From an uncultured Desulfovibrio sp. (GTDB lineage: Bacteria > Desulfobacterota > Desulfovibrionia > Desulfovibrionales > Desulfovibrionaceae), in assembly GCA_949291675.1 (NCBI GenBank), contig CASEWR010000110.1, positions 1-49,531 of the forward strand: a stretch of DNA of 49,531 nucleotides. Direction: 5' to 3'. The position numbers and the translations under genes are program-made. A model generated the notes under the pieces. That model was not told the DNA's origin, did no database searches, and saw only the letters and a list, made by a program, of their open reading frames with translations. This document shows, in pieces, positions 26,997 to 34,282 of the stretch (its first letter is position 1; every line of letters begins with the position of its first letter).

Positions 26997-28640
26997 ATGC
27001 TGAAAACATGCCGCATCTTCCTGGCTGTCATCTCCATTGTGCTCATGACAGCCTTATTTCTTGATTTCACTGCCACAGTCCATCCCTTTGCAGGCTTTCT
27101 GGCAAAACTGCAGTTTGTGCCGGCCCTGCTTGCCCTCAATCTGGCAGTGCTTGTCTTTCTTGTGCTTCTCACCCTGCTCTTCGGGCGCGTGTACTGCTCT
27201 GTGCTCTGTCCATTGGGCATCTTTCAGGATGCAGTTGCCGCACTGGCTCGCAGGCTGACAGGAAAAGCACAGAGGAAAACGTCCCGTCATGCCTTTGCAA
27301 AGCCCCACAGACTGCTGCGCTGCATCTTTCCGGGACTCTTTGTGCTGGCCATTGTCTGTGGTGCAGGCTCACTGACTGCCCTGCTGGACCCCTATGCCAC
27401 CTTCGGGCGCATGACCACAGCCCTTGTGCAGCCCCTTGTCATGCATGCCAACAACGCCCTCTCCCTGCTTGCCGAACACCTGGACAGCTATGCCTTTGCA
27501 CCTGTGGAGGTCTGGCTTGTCAGTGTGCCTCTGCTTGGCATTGCCCTCTTCCTTCTGACTGTTGTGACTGTCCTTGCCGTGCGCCATGGCAGGCTCTACT
27601 GCAATGCCATCTGTCCTGTGGGCACGCTGCTTGGCCTGCTCTCCCGTGCTGCCGTCTTCCGTCCCCATTTCACGTCCGCAGCATGCCGTGGCTGCAGGCG
27701 CTGCGAGCACAGCTGCAAGTCTTCCTGTCTGGATCTGGACCACAGGGACATTGACCTGAGTCGCTGCGTGGTCTGTCTGAACTGTGTCGCATCCTGTCCC
27801 ACCGGGGCACTGGCCTATGGCCGGCCTGACAGGGCAGGGCCTGCGTCAGGACAGCCTGCCGCAGCCGGCAGCACTGCAGGTCTGACAGGTGCCGGGGAAG
27901 GGCCAGCTTCTGCGCAAAGCACAGGCGCTGCAACCTCTTCCAGGGAGCATGGCAGTGAACATGACAGGGGGCGGGGCGGGATACATGGCAGAGCCCCTCT
28001 CTCCAGACGCGACTTTCTCAGGACCACAAGTCTTGCTGCTGTGGCAGCCCCTGCTGCAGAGGCAGACAAGCTGGTGGATGGCGGCCTTGCTGCCATTGTG
28101 GACAAGGTAAACCCGCAGCGTGCCACAGCCCTGGTGCCGCCAGGCGCACAGAGTCTGCGCCACTTTGCCAGGCACTGCACAGGCTGTCAGCTCTGTGTGG
28201 CAGTCTGTCCGAACCATGTCCTGCGCGCTGCCACAGGCCTTGTGACCCTCATGCAGCCGGAGATGGGCTATGAGCGCGGCTACTGTCGCCCGGAGTGCAC
28301 GCGCTGCGGTGAAGTCTGTCCTGCAGGCGCCATTCTGCCTGTGACAAGGGCAGAGAAGGCAGGGCTGCAGATTGGCAGAGCTGTGTGGACAAAGGAGCTG
28401 TGCATTGCCATCTCCAAAGGTCACAGCTGTGACAACTGCGCACAGCACTGTCCCACGCAGGCCATCACCATGGTGCCCCTTGCTGCAGCTGACCCCGCAT
28501 CCACCAGAACACCCGCCATCAGAATCCCCGCCATTAATGATGCCCGCTGCACAGGCTGTGGTGCCTGTGAATACCTTTGTCCTGCCAGACCCCTGAGTGC
28601 CATACACGTGGAAGGCATACAGGTGCATGCAGCGATCTGA
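26997..28640 (+). CDS. NapH-NapG-like membrane polyferredoxin fusion
   Basis: Probable membrane electron-transfer protein. The product has 547 residues. The N-terminal half (about 1-275) is NapH-like: membrane segments near 5-22, 40-62, 108-125 and 172-195, the two Cys-x3-Cys-Pro motifs (67-72, 202-207) and two ferredoxin clusters (Cys230 and Cys257 regions). A low-complexity linker (275-334) leads to SRRDFLR (336-342), a Tat-type motif, then a NapG-like polyferredoxin with Cys clusters at 394, 430, 478 and 518. In relatives these halves are usually separate proteins. The start ATG 26997 has GGGGA upstream; the longer frame from 26919 adds no recognisable sequence. Confidence 0.85.
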   Translation: MLKTCRIFLAVISIVLMTALFLDFTATVHPFAGFLAKLQFVPALLALNLAVLVFLVLLTLLFGRVYCSVLCPLGIFQDAVAALARRLTGKAQRKTSRHAFAKPHRLLRCIFPGLFVLAIVCGAGSLTALLDPYATFGRMTTALVQPLVMHANNALSLLAEHLDSYAFAPVEVWLVSVPLLGIALFLLTVVTVLAVRHGRLYCNAICPVGTLLGLLSRAAVFRPHFTSAACRGCRRCEHSCKSSCLDLDHRDIDLSRCVVCLNCVASCPTGALAYGRPDRAGPASGQPAAAGSTAGLTGAGEGPASAQSTGAATSSREHGSEHDRGRGGIHGRAPLSRRDFLRTTSLAAVAAPAAEADKLVDGGLAAIVDKVNPQRATALVPPGAQSLRHFARHCTGCQLCVAVCPNHVLRAATGLVTLMQPEMGYERGYCRPECTRCGEVCPAGAILPVTRAEKAGLQIGRAVWTKELCIAISKGHSCDNCAQHCPTQAITMVPLAAADPASTRTPAIRIPAINDARCTGCGACEYLCPARPLSAIHVEGIQVHAAI

Positions 28641-28716
28641 ACGCACGTCTGCAGCTGCAGCAGCGGTGCTATCCCTTCAGCATGACAGATATAGCAAAGA
28701 ATCAGGATTTTCAGAT

Positions 28717-30156
28717 ATGACAAAAACAAGATATCTTGAACAAGAGAACAGTGCCTCCTGTCAGCAGGGGCAGACAGCAGGGGACGCAGGACTGTCCAGA
28801 CGCAGATTTCTGCAACTGGCAGGCCTTGGCGTGGCAGGTGCAGGTCTTGCTGCCTGCTCCGGTGAGAACCAGGGGACAGGGACAAGGAAAGCCACAGGCT
28901 CCATGACCATGCGCACCAATCCCAGGACCGGCGATCAGGTCTCGGTGCTTGGCTTTGGCATGATGCGTCTGCCCTCAACTGGCGGGCGCAGCGCCAGGGA
29001 AGGCAATGAGCCCATTGACCAGGAAATGGTCAACACCATGGTGGACACTGCCATGGAGCACGGGGTCAACTACTTTGATACGGCCCCCATGTACTGCAAG
29101 GGCAAGTCCGAGGCTGCCACGGCTGCAGCGCTGCTGCGCCATCCCCGCTCACAGTACTATATTGCCACCAAGCTCTCCAACTTTGCGCCTGCCACCAGGA
29201 CCAGGGAGGGGGCCATAGCCATCTACAAAAACTCCCTGCAGGTCTTTCAGACAGACCATCTCGACTACCTGCTGTTGCACGGCATTGGCATGGGCAATGG
29301 CTGGCCGGACTACGAGGAGCGCTTTGTGCGCAACGGCGTGCTCGACTATTTGCTCAGGGAGCGGGAGAAGGGCCATGTGCGCAACCTGGGCTTTTCCTAT
29401 CATGGTGATGTCACTGTCTTTGACAGGCTCCTTGCCGAGCATGACAGGTATCAGTGGGACTTTGTGCAGATACAGCTCAACTATGTGGACTGGCACCATG
29501 CCAGTACTGTCAATGCCATCAACACCAATGCCTCCTATCTGTACGAGGAGCTGGACAAGCGCGGCATCCCGGTGGTGGTCATGGAGCCATTGCTTGGCGG
29601 ACGCCTGGCCACACTGCCAAACAACATTGCTGCACGCCTCAGACAGCGCGATCCTGAAGCCAGCATTGCCTCCTGGGCCTTCCGCTATGCAGCAAGCTTC
29701 CCCAGGGTGCTGACTGTGCTCTCCGGCATGTCGCGCTTTAAACATCTGCAGGACAATCTGCAGACGTACAGCCCCCTGAAGCCCCTCAGTGACGAGGAGC
29801 GGGACTTTCTGCACGAGATTGCAGAGCAGATGATGCGCTACCCCACCATTCCCTGCAATGCCTGCGACTACTGCATGCCCTGTCCCTATGGTCTTGATAT
29901 CCCTGGCATCATCACGCACTACAACAAGTGCCTCAATGAGGACATGGTGCTGAAGAGCAGACTTGACCCTGCCTATGCCGAGGCCAGAAGGGCCTATCTG
30001 GTGGGCTATGACCGCAGTGTGCCGCGCCTGCGCCAGGCAAGCCACTGCACAGGCTGCAGACAGTGCGTTCCCCATTGTCCGCAGCGCATTGACATCCCCG
30101 CTGAGCTGCGCCGCATTGACGCCTATGTGGAGAAGCTGAAGCAGGAGACCCTGTAG
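28717..30156 (+). CDS. Tat-exported aldo/keto reductase with C-terminal ferredoxin domain
   Basis: Probable oxidoreductase of the ferredoxin-linked aldo/keto reductase group; the substrate is unknown. The product has 479 residues. A Tat motif SRRRFLQ (27-33) precedes a hydrophobic stretch ending in a lipobox-like Leu44-Ala-Ala-Cys47, so it may be an exported lipoprotein. The barrel shows the catalytic tetrad Asp121, Tyr126, Lys152 and His188. Two ferredoxin clusters follow: Cys380/383/386/389 and Cys444/447/450/454. ATG 28717 is chosen because it places the Tat motif properly; its ribosome site (AGGA) is weak. It lies 76 bases after the polyferredoxin gene, a likely partner. Confidence 0.88.
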   Translation: MTKTRYLEQENSASCQQGQTAGDAGLSRRRFLQLAGLGVAGAGLAACSGENQGTGTRKATGSMTMRTNPRTGDQVSVLGFGMMRLPSTGGRSAREGNEPIDQEMVNTMVDTAMEHGVNYFDTAPMYCKGKSEAATAAALLRHPRSQYYIATKLSNFAPATRTREGAIAIYKNSLQVFQTDHLDYLLLHGIGMGNGWPDYEERFVRNGVLDYLLREREKGHVRNLGFSYHGDVTVFDRLLAEHDRYQWDFVQIQLNYVDWHHASTVNAINTNASYLYEELDKRGIPVVVMEPLLGGRLATLPNNIAARLRQRDPEASIASWAFRYAASFPRVLTVLSGMSRFKHLQDNLQTYSPLKPLSDEERDFLHEIAEQMMRYPTIPCNACDYCMPCPYGLDIPGIITHYNKCLNEDMVLKSRLDPAYAEARRAYLVGYDRSVPRLRQASHCTGCRQCVPHCPQRIDIPAELRRIDAYVEKLKQETL

Positions 30157-30196
30157 GGAGCCCTGGCTGCCAGCAGCCAGGGCACACGCCGGTGTC

Positions 30197-30292
30197 CAGA
30201 CACGTTCACAGACCAGTTCACAGGCCAGTTCACAGACTGGTGCGCAGACACGTTCGCAGATCATTTCACAGATCAGGTTCCAGATCAGCAGA
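30197..30292 (+). repeat. 12-bp tandem repeat, eight degenerate units
   Basis: Units start with CAGA or CAGG every 12 bases: CAGACACGTTCA, CAGACCAGTTCA, CAGGCCAGTTCA and so on to 30292. The last unit runs into the hairpin that follows. Confidence 0.85.
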
Positions 30293-30318
30293 GGGCAGGG
30301 AGTCATCCCTGCCCTCTG
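30289..30318. terminator. Perfect hairpin after the aldo/keto reductase gene
   Basis: Bases 30289-30301 pair with 30306-30318, a 13-bp perfect stem with four-base loop GTCA. No T-run follows on either side, but the position between convergent genes suits termination. Confidence 0.65.
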
Positions 30319-30325
30319 GCGTCTC

Positions 30326-30376
30326 ACTGAGCCGCTGGTCTTACTGAGCCGCTGGTTTTACTGAGCCGCTGGTCTT
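30326..30376 (+). repeat. 17-bp tandem repeat, three units
   Basis: ACTGAGCCGCTGGTCTT occurs three times without interruption (30326, 30343, 30360); the middle copy has one base change. Confidence 0.9.
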
Positions 30377-30474
30377 TCTGCTGCAGCGATCTGTCCTGCT
30401 GCTGGCTGCCCTTGCAGTGTGCCCGGCAGCTCCCGTACGGGCTGTGCTGCTGGTTCTGTTCTGCTGTCCTGCTG

Positions 30475-31254
30475 CTACACCCTGGTGGCTGCAATGCAGA
30501 AGCTGGTAACAAAGTCAACAGTGCGCCCCTGGAAGGTGGTGGAGCATTTTTCTTCCGTCACAGTGATGTCTGCGGCACCGAGCAGGGCCAGGGTCTCTGT
30601 ATCCCAGGCAGGTCTGTCCATGCGGCTTAAGGGCAGGTTTCTGGCAATGTCTTCCATGCAGGAGGGGTCTACGCCCTGCATCATCTGCGGGGTATGGCTG
30701 ATGGCATTGAGGCGCTGCTGCTCCTCTGTGTAGATATCATTGTACAGATAGCGATAGTGATTTGCGTCAAAGTTGACGAGATGGGCGCCCTTTTTGAGCA
30801 CACGCAGCCACTCGGCATAGGCCTGATGGGGATGCGGGATGTTCCAGGTCAGGTTGCGGGAGACCACCAGGTCAAAGCTCTCGTCCGCAAAGGGCAGGTC
30901 CTGGGCATCGCCCTGCTGCAGGGTCAGGGAAAGATGGTAGCGCCTGGCATTGGCAGCGGCTTCGGCCAGCATGTCAGGAGAATAGTCAAAGGCCGTGAGA
31001 TCGTGGCCCAGGCCTGCCAGCAGCAGGGAGAAGAAGCCCGGTCCGCAGCCTATGTCCAGAATCTTCATGCGCGTTGTGTTCCCGGGGGATGTCAGCCAGG
31101 GCTGCAGCCTGGCATACCAGGCGTCTGCCTCGGCAAGATCCTGGCGGGTCTTTGCCGAGTAGCCTGCAGCGCGCCTGTCCCAGTAGGAGCGTATGCGCTC
31201 CAGGGTGGCTGAGGGGGCAGGGGTGCTGGAAAGATCGTATGCCTTGCAGTTCAT
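30475..31254 (-). CDS. Class I SAM-dependent methyltransferase, divergent from nik operon
   Basis: A UbiE-like methyltransferase fold; the substrate is unknown. The product has 259 residues. The SAM-binding motif I is ILDIGCGPGFF (65-75), followed by the acidic Asp90 and the VSRNLTWNIPHP region in place of motif IV. ATG 31254 is chosen because AAGGAG lies nine bases upstream; longer frames lack a site. It diverges from nikA, and each gene has its own copy of a 27-bp dyad nearby, which implies a role tied to nickel. A nickel-binding small molecule as substrate is possible but unproven. Confidence 0.85.
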   Translation of the reverse strand: MNCKAYDLSSTPAPSATLERIRSYWDRRAAGYSAKTRQDLAEADAWYARLQPWLTSPGNTTRMKILDIGCGPGFFSLLLAGLGHDLTAFDYSPDMLAEAAANARRYHLSLTLQQGDAQDLPFADESFDLVVSRNLTWNIPHPHQAYAEWLRVLKKGAHLVNFDANHYRYLYNDIYTEEQQRLNAISHTPQMMQGVDPSCMEDIARNLPLSRMDRPAWDTETLALLGAADITVTEEKCSTTFQGRTVDFVTSFCIAATRV

Positions 31255-31322
31255 GGGAAAGCGCTCCTTGGGCATGGCTTGCCGGGTACAGGGCTTTTGC
31301 CTGCGCTGTTGTCCGGCTGATA

Positions 31323-31349
31323 GTAACACGTGTTTGAAAAACGTGTTAC
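31323..31349. promoter_or_regulatory. Dyad operator 1, GTAACAC-N13-GTGTTAC
   Basis: Perfect half sites lie at 31323-31329 and 31343-31349. The symmetry extends one base outwards and three inwards on each side. It is 69 bases before the methyltransferase start. A similar dyad stands by nikA. NikR-type nickel regulators bind spaced dyads of this kind (GTATGA-N16-TCATAC in Escherichia coli), so NikR control is the leading inference; no nikR is in the window. Confidence 0.75.
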
Positions 31350-31477
31350 TCAGGAAATACACGTTCCCGCTGCTTCTGTCACGCATATTTCTGCCGAAAT
31401 CTTTGCCAAAACTCTCACATCAGGGCACACGTGCTGCTGGGGGCTGGATATCCTGCGCGTGCTGTGTTAGAAGCCTC

Positions 31478-31504
31478 GTAACACAAAAATTCAAATAGTG
31501 TTAC
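31478..31504. promoter_or_regulatory. Dyad operator 2, GTAACAC-N13-GTGTTAC
   Basis: The same half sites and the same 13-base spacer as operator 1, at 31478-31484 and 31498-31504. An extra near half site, GTGTTAG, precedes it at 31464-31470. It ends 55 bases before the nikA start, where a promoter would be expected. Confidence 0.78.
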
Positions 31505-31559
31505 CAGCGGGCAGCTGCTCCAATGGCTGCCTGCCTGCGGAACACATGGAGGCAGGCCC

Positions 31560-33149
31560 ATGCGCGCTCTTCTCTCACTTGCTTTGTGCACACTCATGCT
31601 TCTTCTTGCTGCCTGTCAGGAAGAAGAGACAACAGTCAGCCGGCAGGCAGCACCAGCAGCACGCACTGAGCTTGTCTATGCCAGTACCAAGGATATTCGC
31701 AACATCAATCCCCATCTCTATCAGGGCGAGATGGCTGCCCAGGCCATGGTCTTCGAGCCTCTGGTCAGCAATACAAAGGAAGGTATCAAACCCTGCCTGG
31801 CAGAGAGCTGGGAAATCTCTGAAGATGGCAGAGTCTACACCTTCCATCTCAGAAAGAATGTCTTCTTCACGGACGGCACACCCTTTGATGCGCAGGCTGT
31901 GCAGCTCAATATGAAGGCCGTGCTCTCCAACCGCATCCGCCATGCCTGGCTCGATCTGATTCGCGAGATTGACCATGACGAAGTGGTGGACAGCCATACC
32001 TACCGTCTGGTCTTGAAGCATCCCTATTATCCCACCCTCATTGAGCTCGGCCTGCTGCGCCCCTTCCGCTTTGTCTCGCCCAAATGCCTGATTGACGGCG
32101 AGAGTAAGAACGGCCTCAAGGGCCTTGCAGGCACTGGTCCCTGGATTTTGAGCGAGCACAAGGACAATCAGTATGCCGTCTTCACGGCCAATGCAAACTA
32201 CTGGGGCACAAAGCCGAAGCTTGCATCCGTGCGCTGGAAGGTCATGCCTGACCATCAGGCCATCATCATGGCCCTGCAGACAGGAGAAATTGACCTCATC
32301 TTTGGTGCTGACGGTGACATGCTGAACATGGATGTCTTCGAGGCTCTGCGCAAAGAAGGCAAGTATGTTGCCGAACTCAGCCAGCCCATTGCCTCCCGAG
32401 CCATTCTCCTGAACGCCCATCAGCCTGTGACACGTGAGCGTGATGTGCGCAGGGCATTGCAGTATGCTGTCAACAAGCAGGCCATTGCCAGTGGTATCCT
32501 CAATGGGACAGAGGAAGTTGCGGACATCCTGCTGGCCTCAACTGTGCAGTACTGCGATGTCGCCTTAGAAAAAAGAGCCTGTGACCCTGCAAAGGCAGCA
32601 GCACTGCTTGACGCTGCAGGCTGGGTGCTGAAAGAGGACGGCTGGCGCTGGAAGAACGGCGAAAAAGCTTCTGTGCGCCTGTACTACAATGCCAATAATG
32701 CCCAGGAGCGTACCATCAGCGAGTTTTTGCAGGCAGACTTCAAGGCAGTGGGCATTGATATGGCCATCATAGGTGAGGAAAAGCAGGCCTTTCTGGACCG
32801 CCAGAAGACCGGCGACTTCGAGTTGCAGTACTCCCTGTCCTGGGGCACGCCCTATGACCCGCAGTCCTATCTCTCTTCCTGGCGCCTCCCTGCCCATGGC
32901 GACTACCAGGCCCAGGTGGGGCTTGCACGCAAGGACTGGCTCGACAGCGAGATCACAAAGCTCATGACCGAGCCTGACGAGGAAATACGCAAGGCAAAGT
33001 ACAGGGAGCTGCTGACCTATATCCACGACGAAGCTGTCTATATTCCTCTCTCCTACTCCAGGACCAAGGTTGTCCATGTCCGCGAGCTCAAGGGCGTGAC
33101 CTTCGGCCTCTCCCAGTACGAAATCCCCTTCGAGACCATGTACTTCTAA
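31560..33149 (+). CDS. nikA: Nickel-binding lipoprotein of nickel ABC transporter
   Basis: Extracytoplasmic receptor that captures nickel, probably as a chelate, and passes it to NikBC. The product has 529 residues. A lipobox LAAC (16-19) ends the signal peptide. From recall it matches Escherichia coli NikA along its length: NPHLY, RHAWLDL, RPFRF, LSWGTPYDP and EIPFE near the end. His446 in LPAHGDYQ sits where His416 of that protein ligates nickel, and the nearby Arg, Trp and Tyr positions are also kept. GGAGG lies eight bases before the ATG. It is the first gene of the operon. Confidence 0.93.
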   Translation: MRALLSLALCTLMLLLAACQEEETTVSRQAAPAARTELVYASTKDIRNINPHLYQGEMAAQAMVFEPLVSNTKEGIKPCLAESWEISEDGRVYTFHLRKNVFFTDGTPFDAQAVQLNMKAVLSNRIRHAWLDLIREIDHDEVVDSHTYRLVLKHPYYPTLIELGLLRPFRFVSPKCLIDGESKNGLKGLAGTGPWILSEHKDNQYAVFTANANYWGTKPKLASVRWKVMPDHQAIIMALQTGEIDLIFGADGDMLNMDVFEALRKEGKYVAELSQPIASRAILLNAHQPVTRERDVRRALQYAVNKQAIASGILNGTEEVADILLASTVQYCDVALEKRACDPAKAAALLDAAGWVLKEDGWRWKNGEKASVRLYYNANNAQERTISEFLQADFKAVGIDMAIIGEEKQAFLDRQKTGDFELQYSLSWGTPYDPQSYLSSWRLPAHGDYQAQVGLARKDWLDSEITKLMTEPDEEIRKAKYRELLTYIHDEAVYIPLSYSRTKVVHVRELKGVTFGLSQYEIPFETMYF

Positions 33150-33337
33150 TCTGGCAGGCACGCTGACTGACACGCTGTCTGTCAGGACATGCCGGCTGAA
33201 ACAGCAGGCCGGAACGCAGGACCCGGACAGGCCCGGCACTGAAGGACAGGGCAGGACCTGAAGGACAGCCAGCAAGGCCCCGAAGCAAGCCCAAATCAGC
33301 CAAACCAGCCATCACAACCAGGCACCACGAACCACGT

Positions 33338-34282
33338 ATGAACAGTCTGCGCAGCTACATCCTTCTGCGGCTGCTGGGCGTTCTCCCCCTGCTGCTGGCC
33401 ATCTCCTTTGTTTCCTTTGTGATTATCCAGCTCAGCCCCGGAGACCCGGCAGAGATTGCAGTCCGCGTCAACCGCATTAAAGTCACCCCGGAGGTCATTG
33501 AGGCCACACGTGTGGAGCTCGGCCTGGACAAGCCCTTTTTCGAGCGCTACCTGACCTGGCTTGGCAATGCCCTGCAGGGGGACTTCGGCACGCGCTATTC
33601 CGACGGCAAGTCCGTGGCAGGGGAGATAGCACGGGCCTTCCCGGCCTCGCTGCTGCTGGCAGGCTGTGCTGCCCTCATTATCGTTCTCATCAGCATCCCG
33701 GCAGCCCTGGCAGGCTGCTTTCGTGAGGGGCGCTTCGCAGACACTGTCTTGCGGGGCATGGTCTTTCTGGGCACGTCCCTGCCTGTCTTCTGGGCAGGCC
33801 TTCTGCTGATCTGGCTTTTTTCTGTGCACCTGCATGTCTTTCCCACCGGGGGCATGGCAGGCCCCGTCACCTGGGTCCTGCCTGCCCTGACCTTGAGTCT
33901 GCCCTATCTCTCCACCTACACGCGCCTTTTGCGCAACAGCATGCTTCAGGCCAGGGAGCAGACCTTTGTGCTCTATTACAGGGCGCTTGGCTGCAGACCT
34001 TCGCGCATCGCCCTGCACATCTTCCGCAATTCCCTGCAGTCCACTCTCACGGCCCTGGGCATGAGTCTGCCCAAGCTCATTGCCGGCTCCTTTGTGGTGG
34101 AGTGCATCTTTGCCTGGCCAGGGCTTGGCCGCCTGTGCGTGCAGGCCATCTTCAACAGGGATCTGCCTGTGCTGCAGGCCTGGATTCTGCTCATGGGCGC
34201 CTTCTTTGTCCTCTGCAACCTGGCCATGGAGATCCTTGCTGCCATTGTGGACCCGCGGCGCAGGGAAAGGAGCGGACAGTAA
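33338..34282 (+). CDS. nikB: Nickel ABC transporter permease NikB
   Basis: One of two membrane subunits of the importer. The product has 314 residues with six membrane segments. The start LRSYILLRLLGVLPLLLAIS and SFVSFVIIQLSPGDPAE are typical of the peptide/nickel permease family. The ATPase-coupling loop is seen near FVLYYRALGCRPSRIALHI. The 188-base gap after nikA is filled with ACAGG-type words. The TAA stop overlaps the ATG of the next gene (TAATG). Confidence 0.93.
   Translation: MNSLRSYILLRLLGVLPLLLAISFVSFVIIQLSPGDPAEIAVRVNRIKVTPEVIEATRVELGLDKPFFERYLTWLGNALQGDFGTRYSDGKSVAGEIARAFPASLLLAGCAALIIVLISIPAALAGCFREGRFADTVLRGMVFLGTSLPVFWAGLLLIWLFSVHLHVFPTGGMAGPVTWVLPALTLSLPYLSTYTRLLRNSMLQAREQTFVLYYRALGCRPSRIALHIFRNSLQSTLTALGMSLPKLIAGSFVVECIFAWPGLGRLCVQAIFNRDLPVLQAWILLMGAFFVLCNLAMEILAAIVDPRRRERSGQ

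Larger units (their letters stand above)
30157..30474. other. 318-base gap with repeats and hairpin
   Basis: The gap between convergent genes holds a 12-bp tandem array, a hairpin, a 17-bp tandem array and about 100 bases of CTGCTG-rich sequence. No gene is seen. Confidence 0.7.

Noticed and set aside
30197-30376. Possible CRISPR array
   Set aside because: Units of 12 and 17 bases are contiguous, with no spacers, and no cas genes are near.
34102-34281. 60-residue N-terminal extension of the nikCD frame
   Set aside because: It overlaps nikB out of phase, whereas ATG 34282 gives the typical overlap with the nikB stop and the NikC start.
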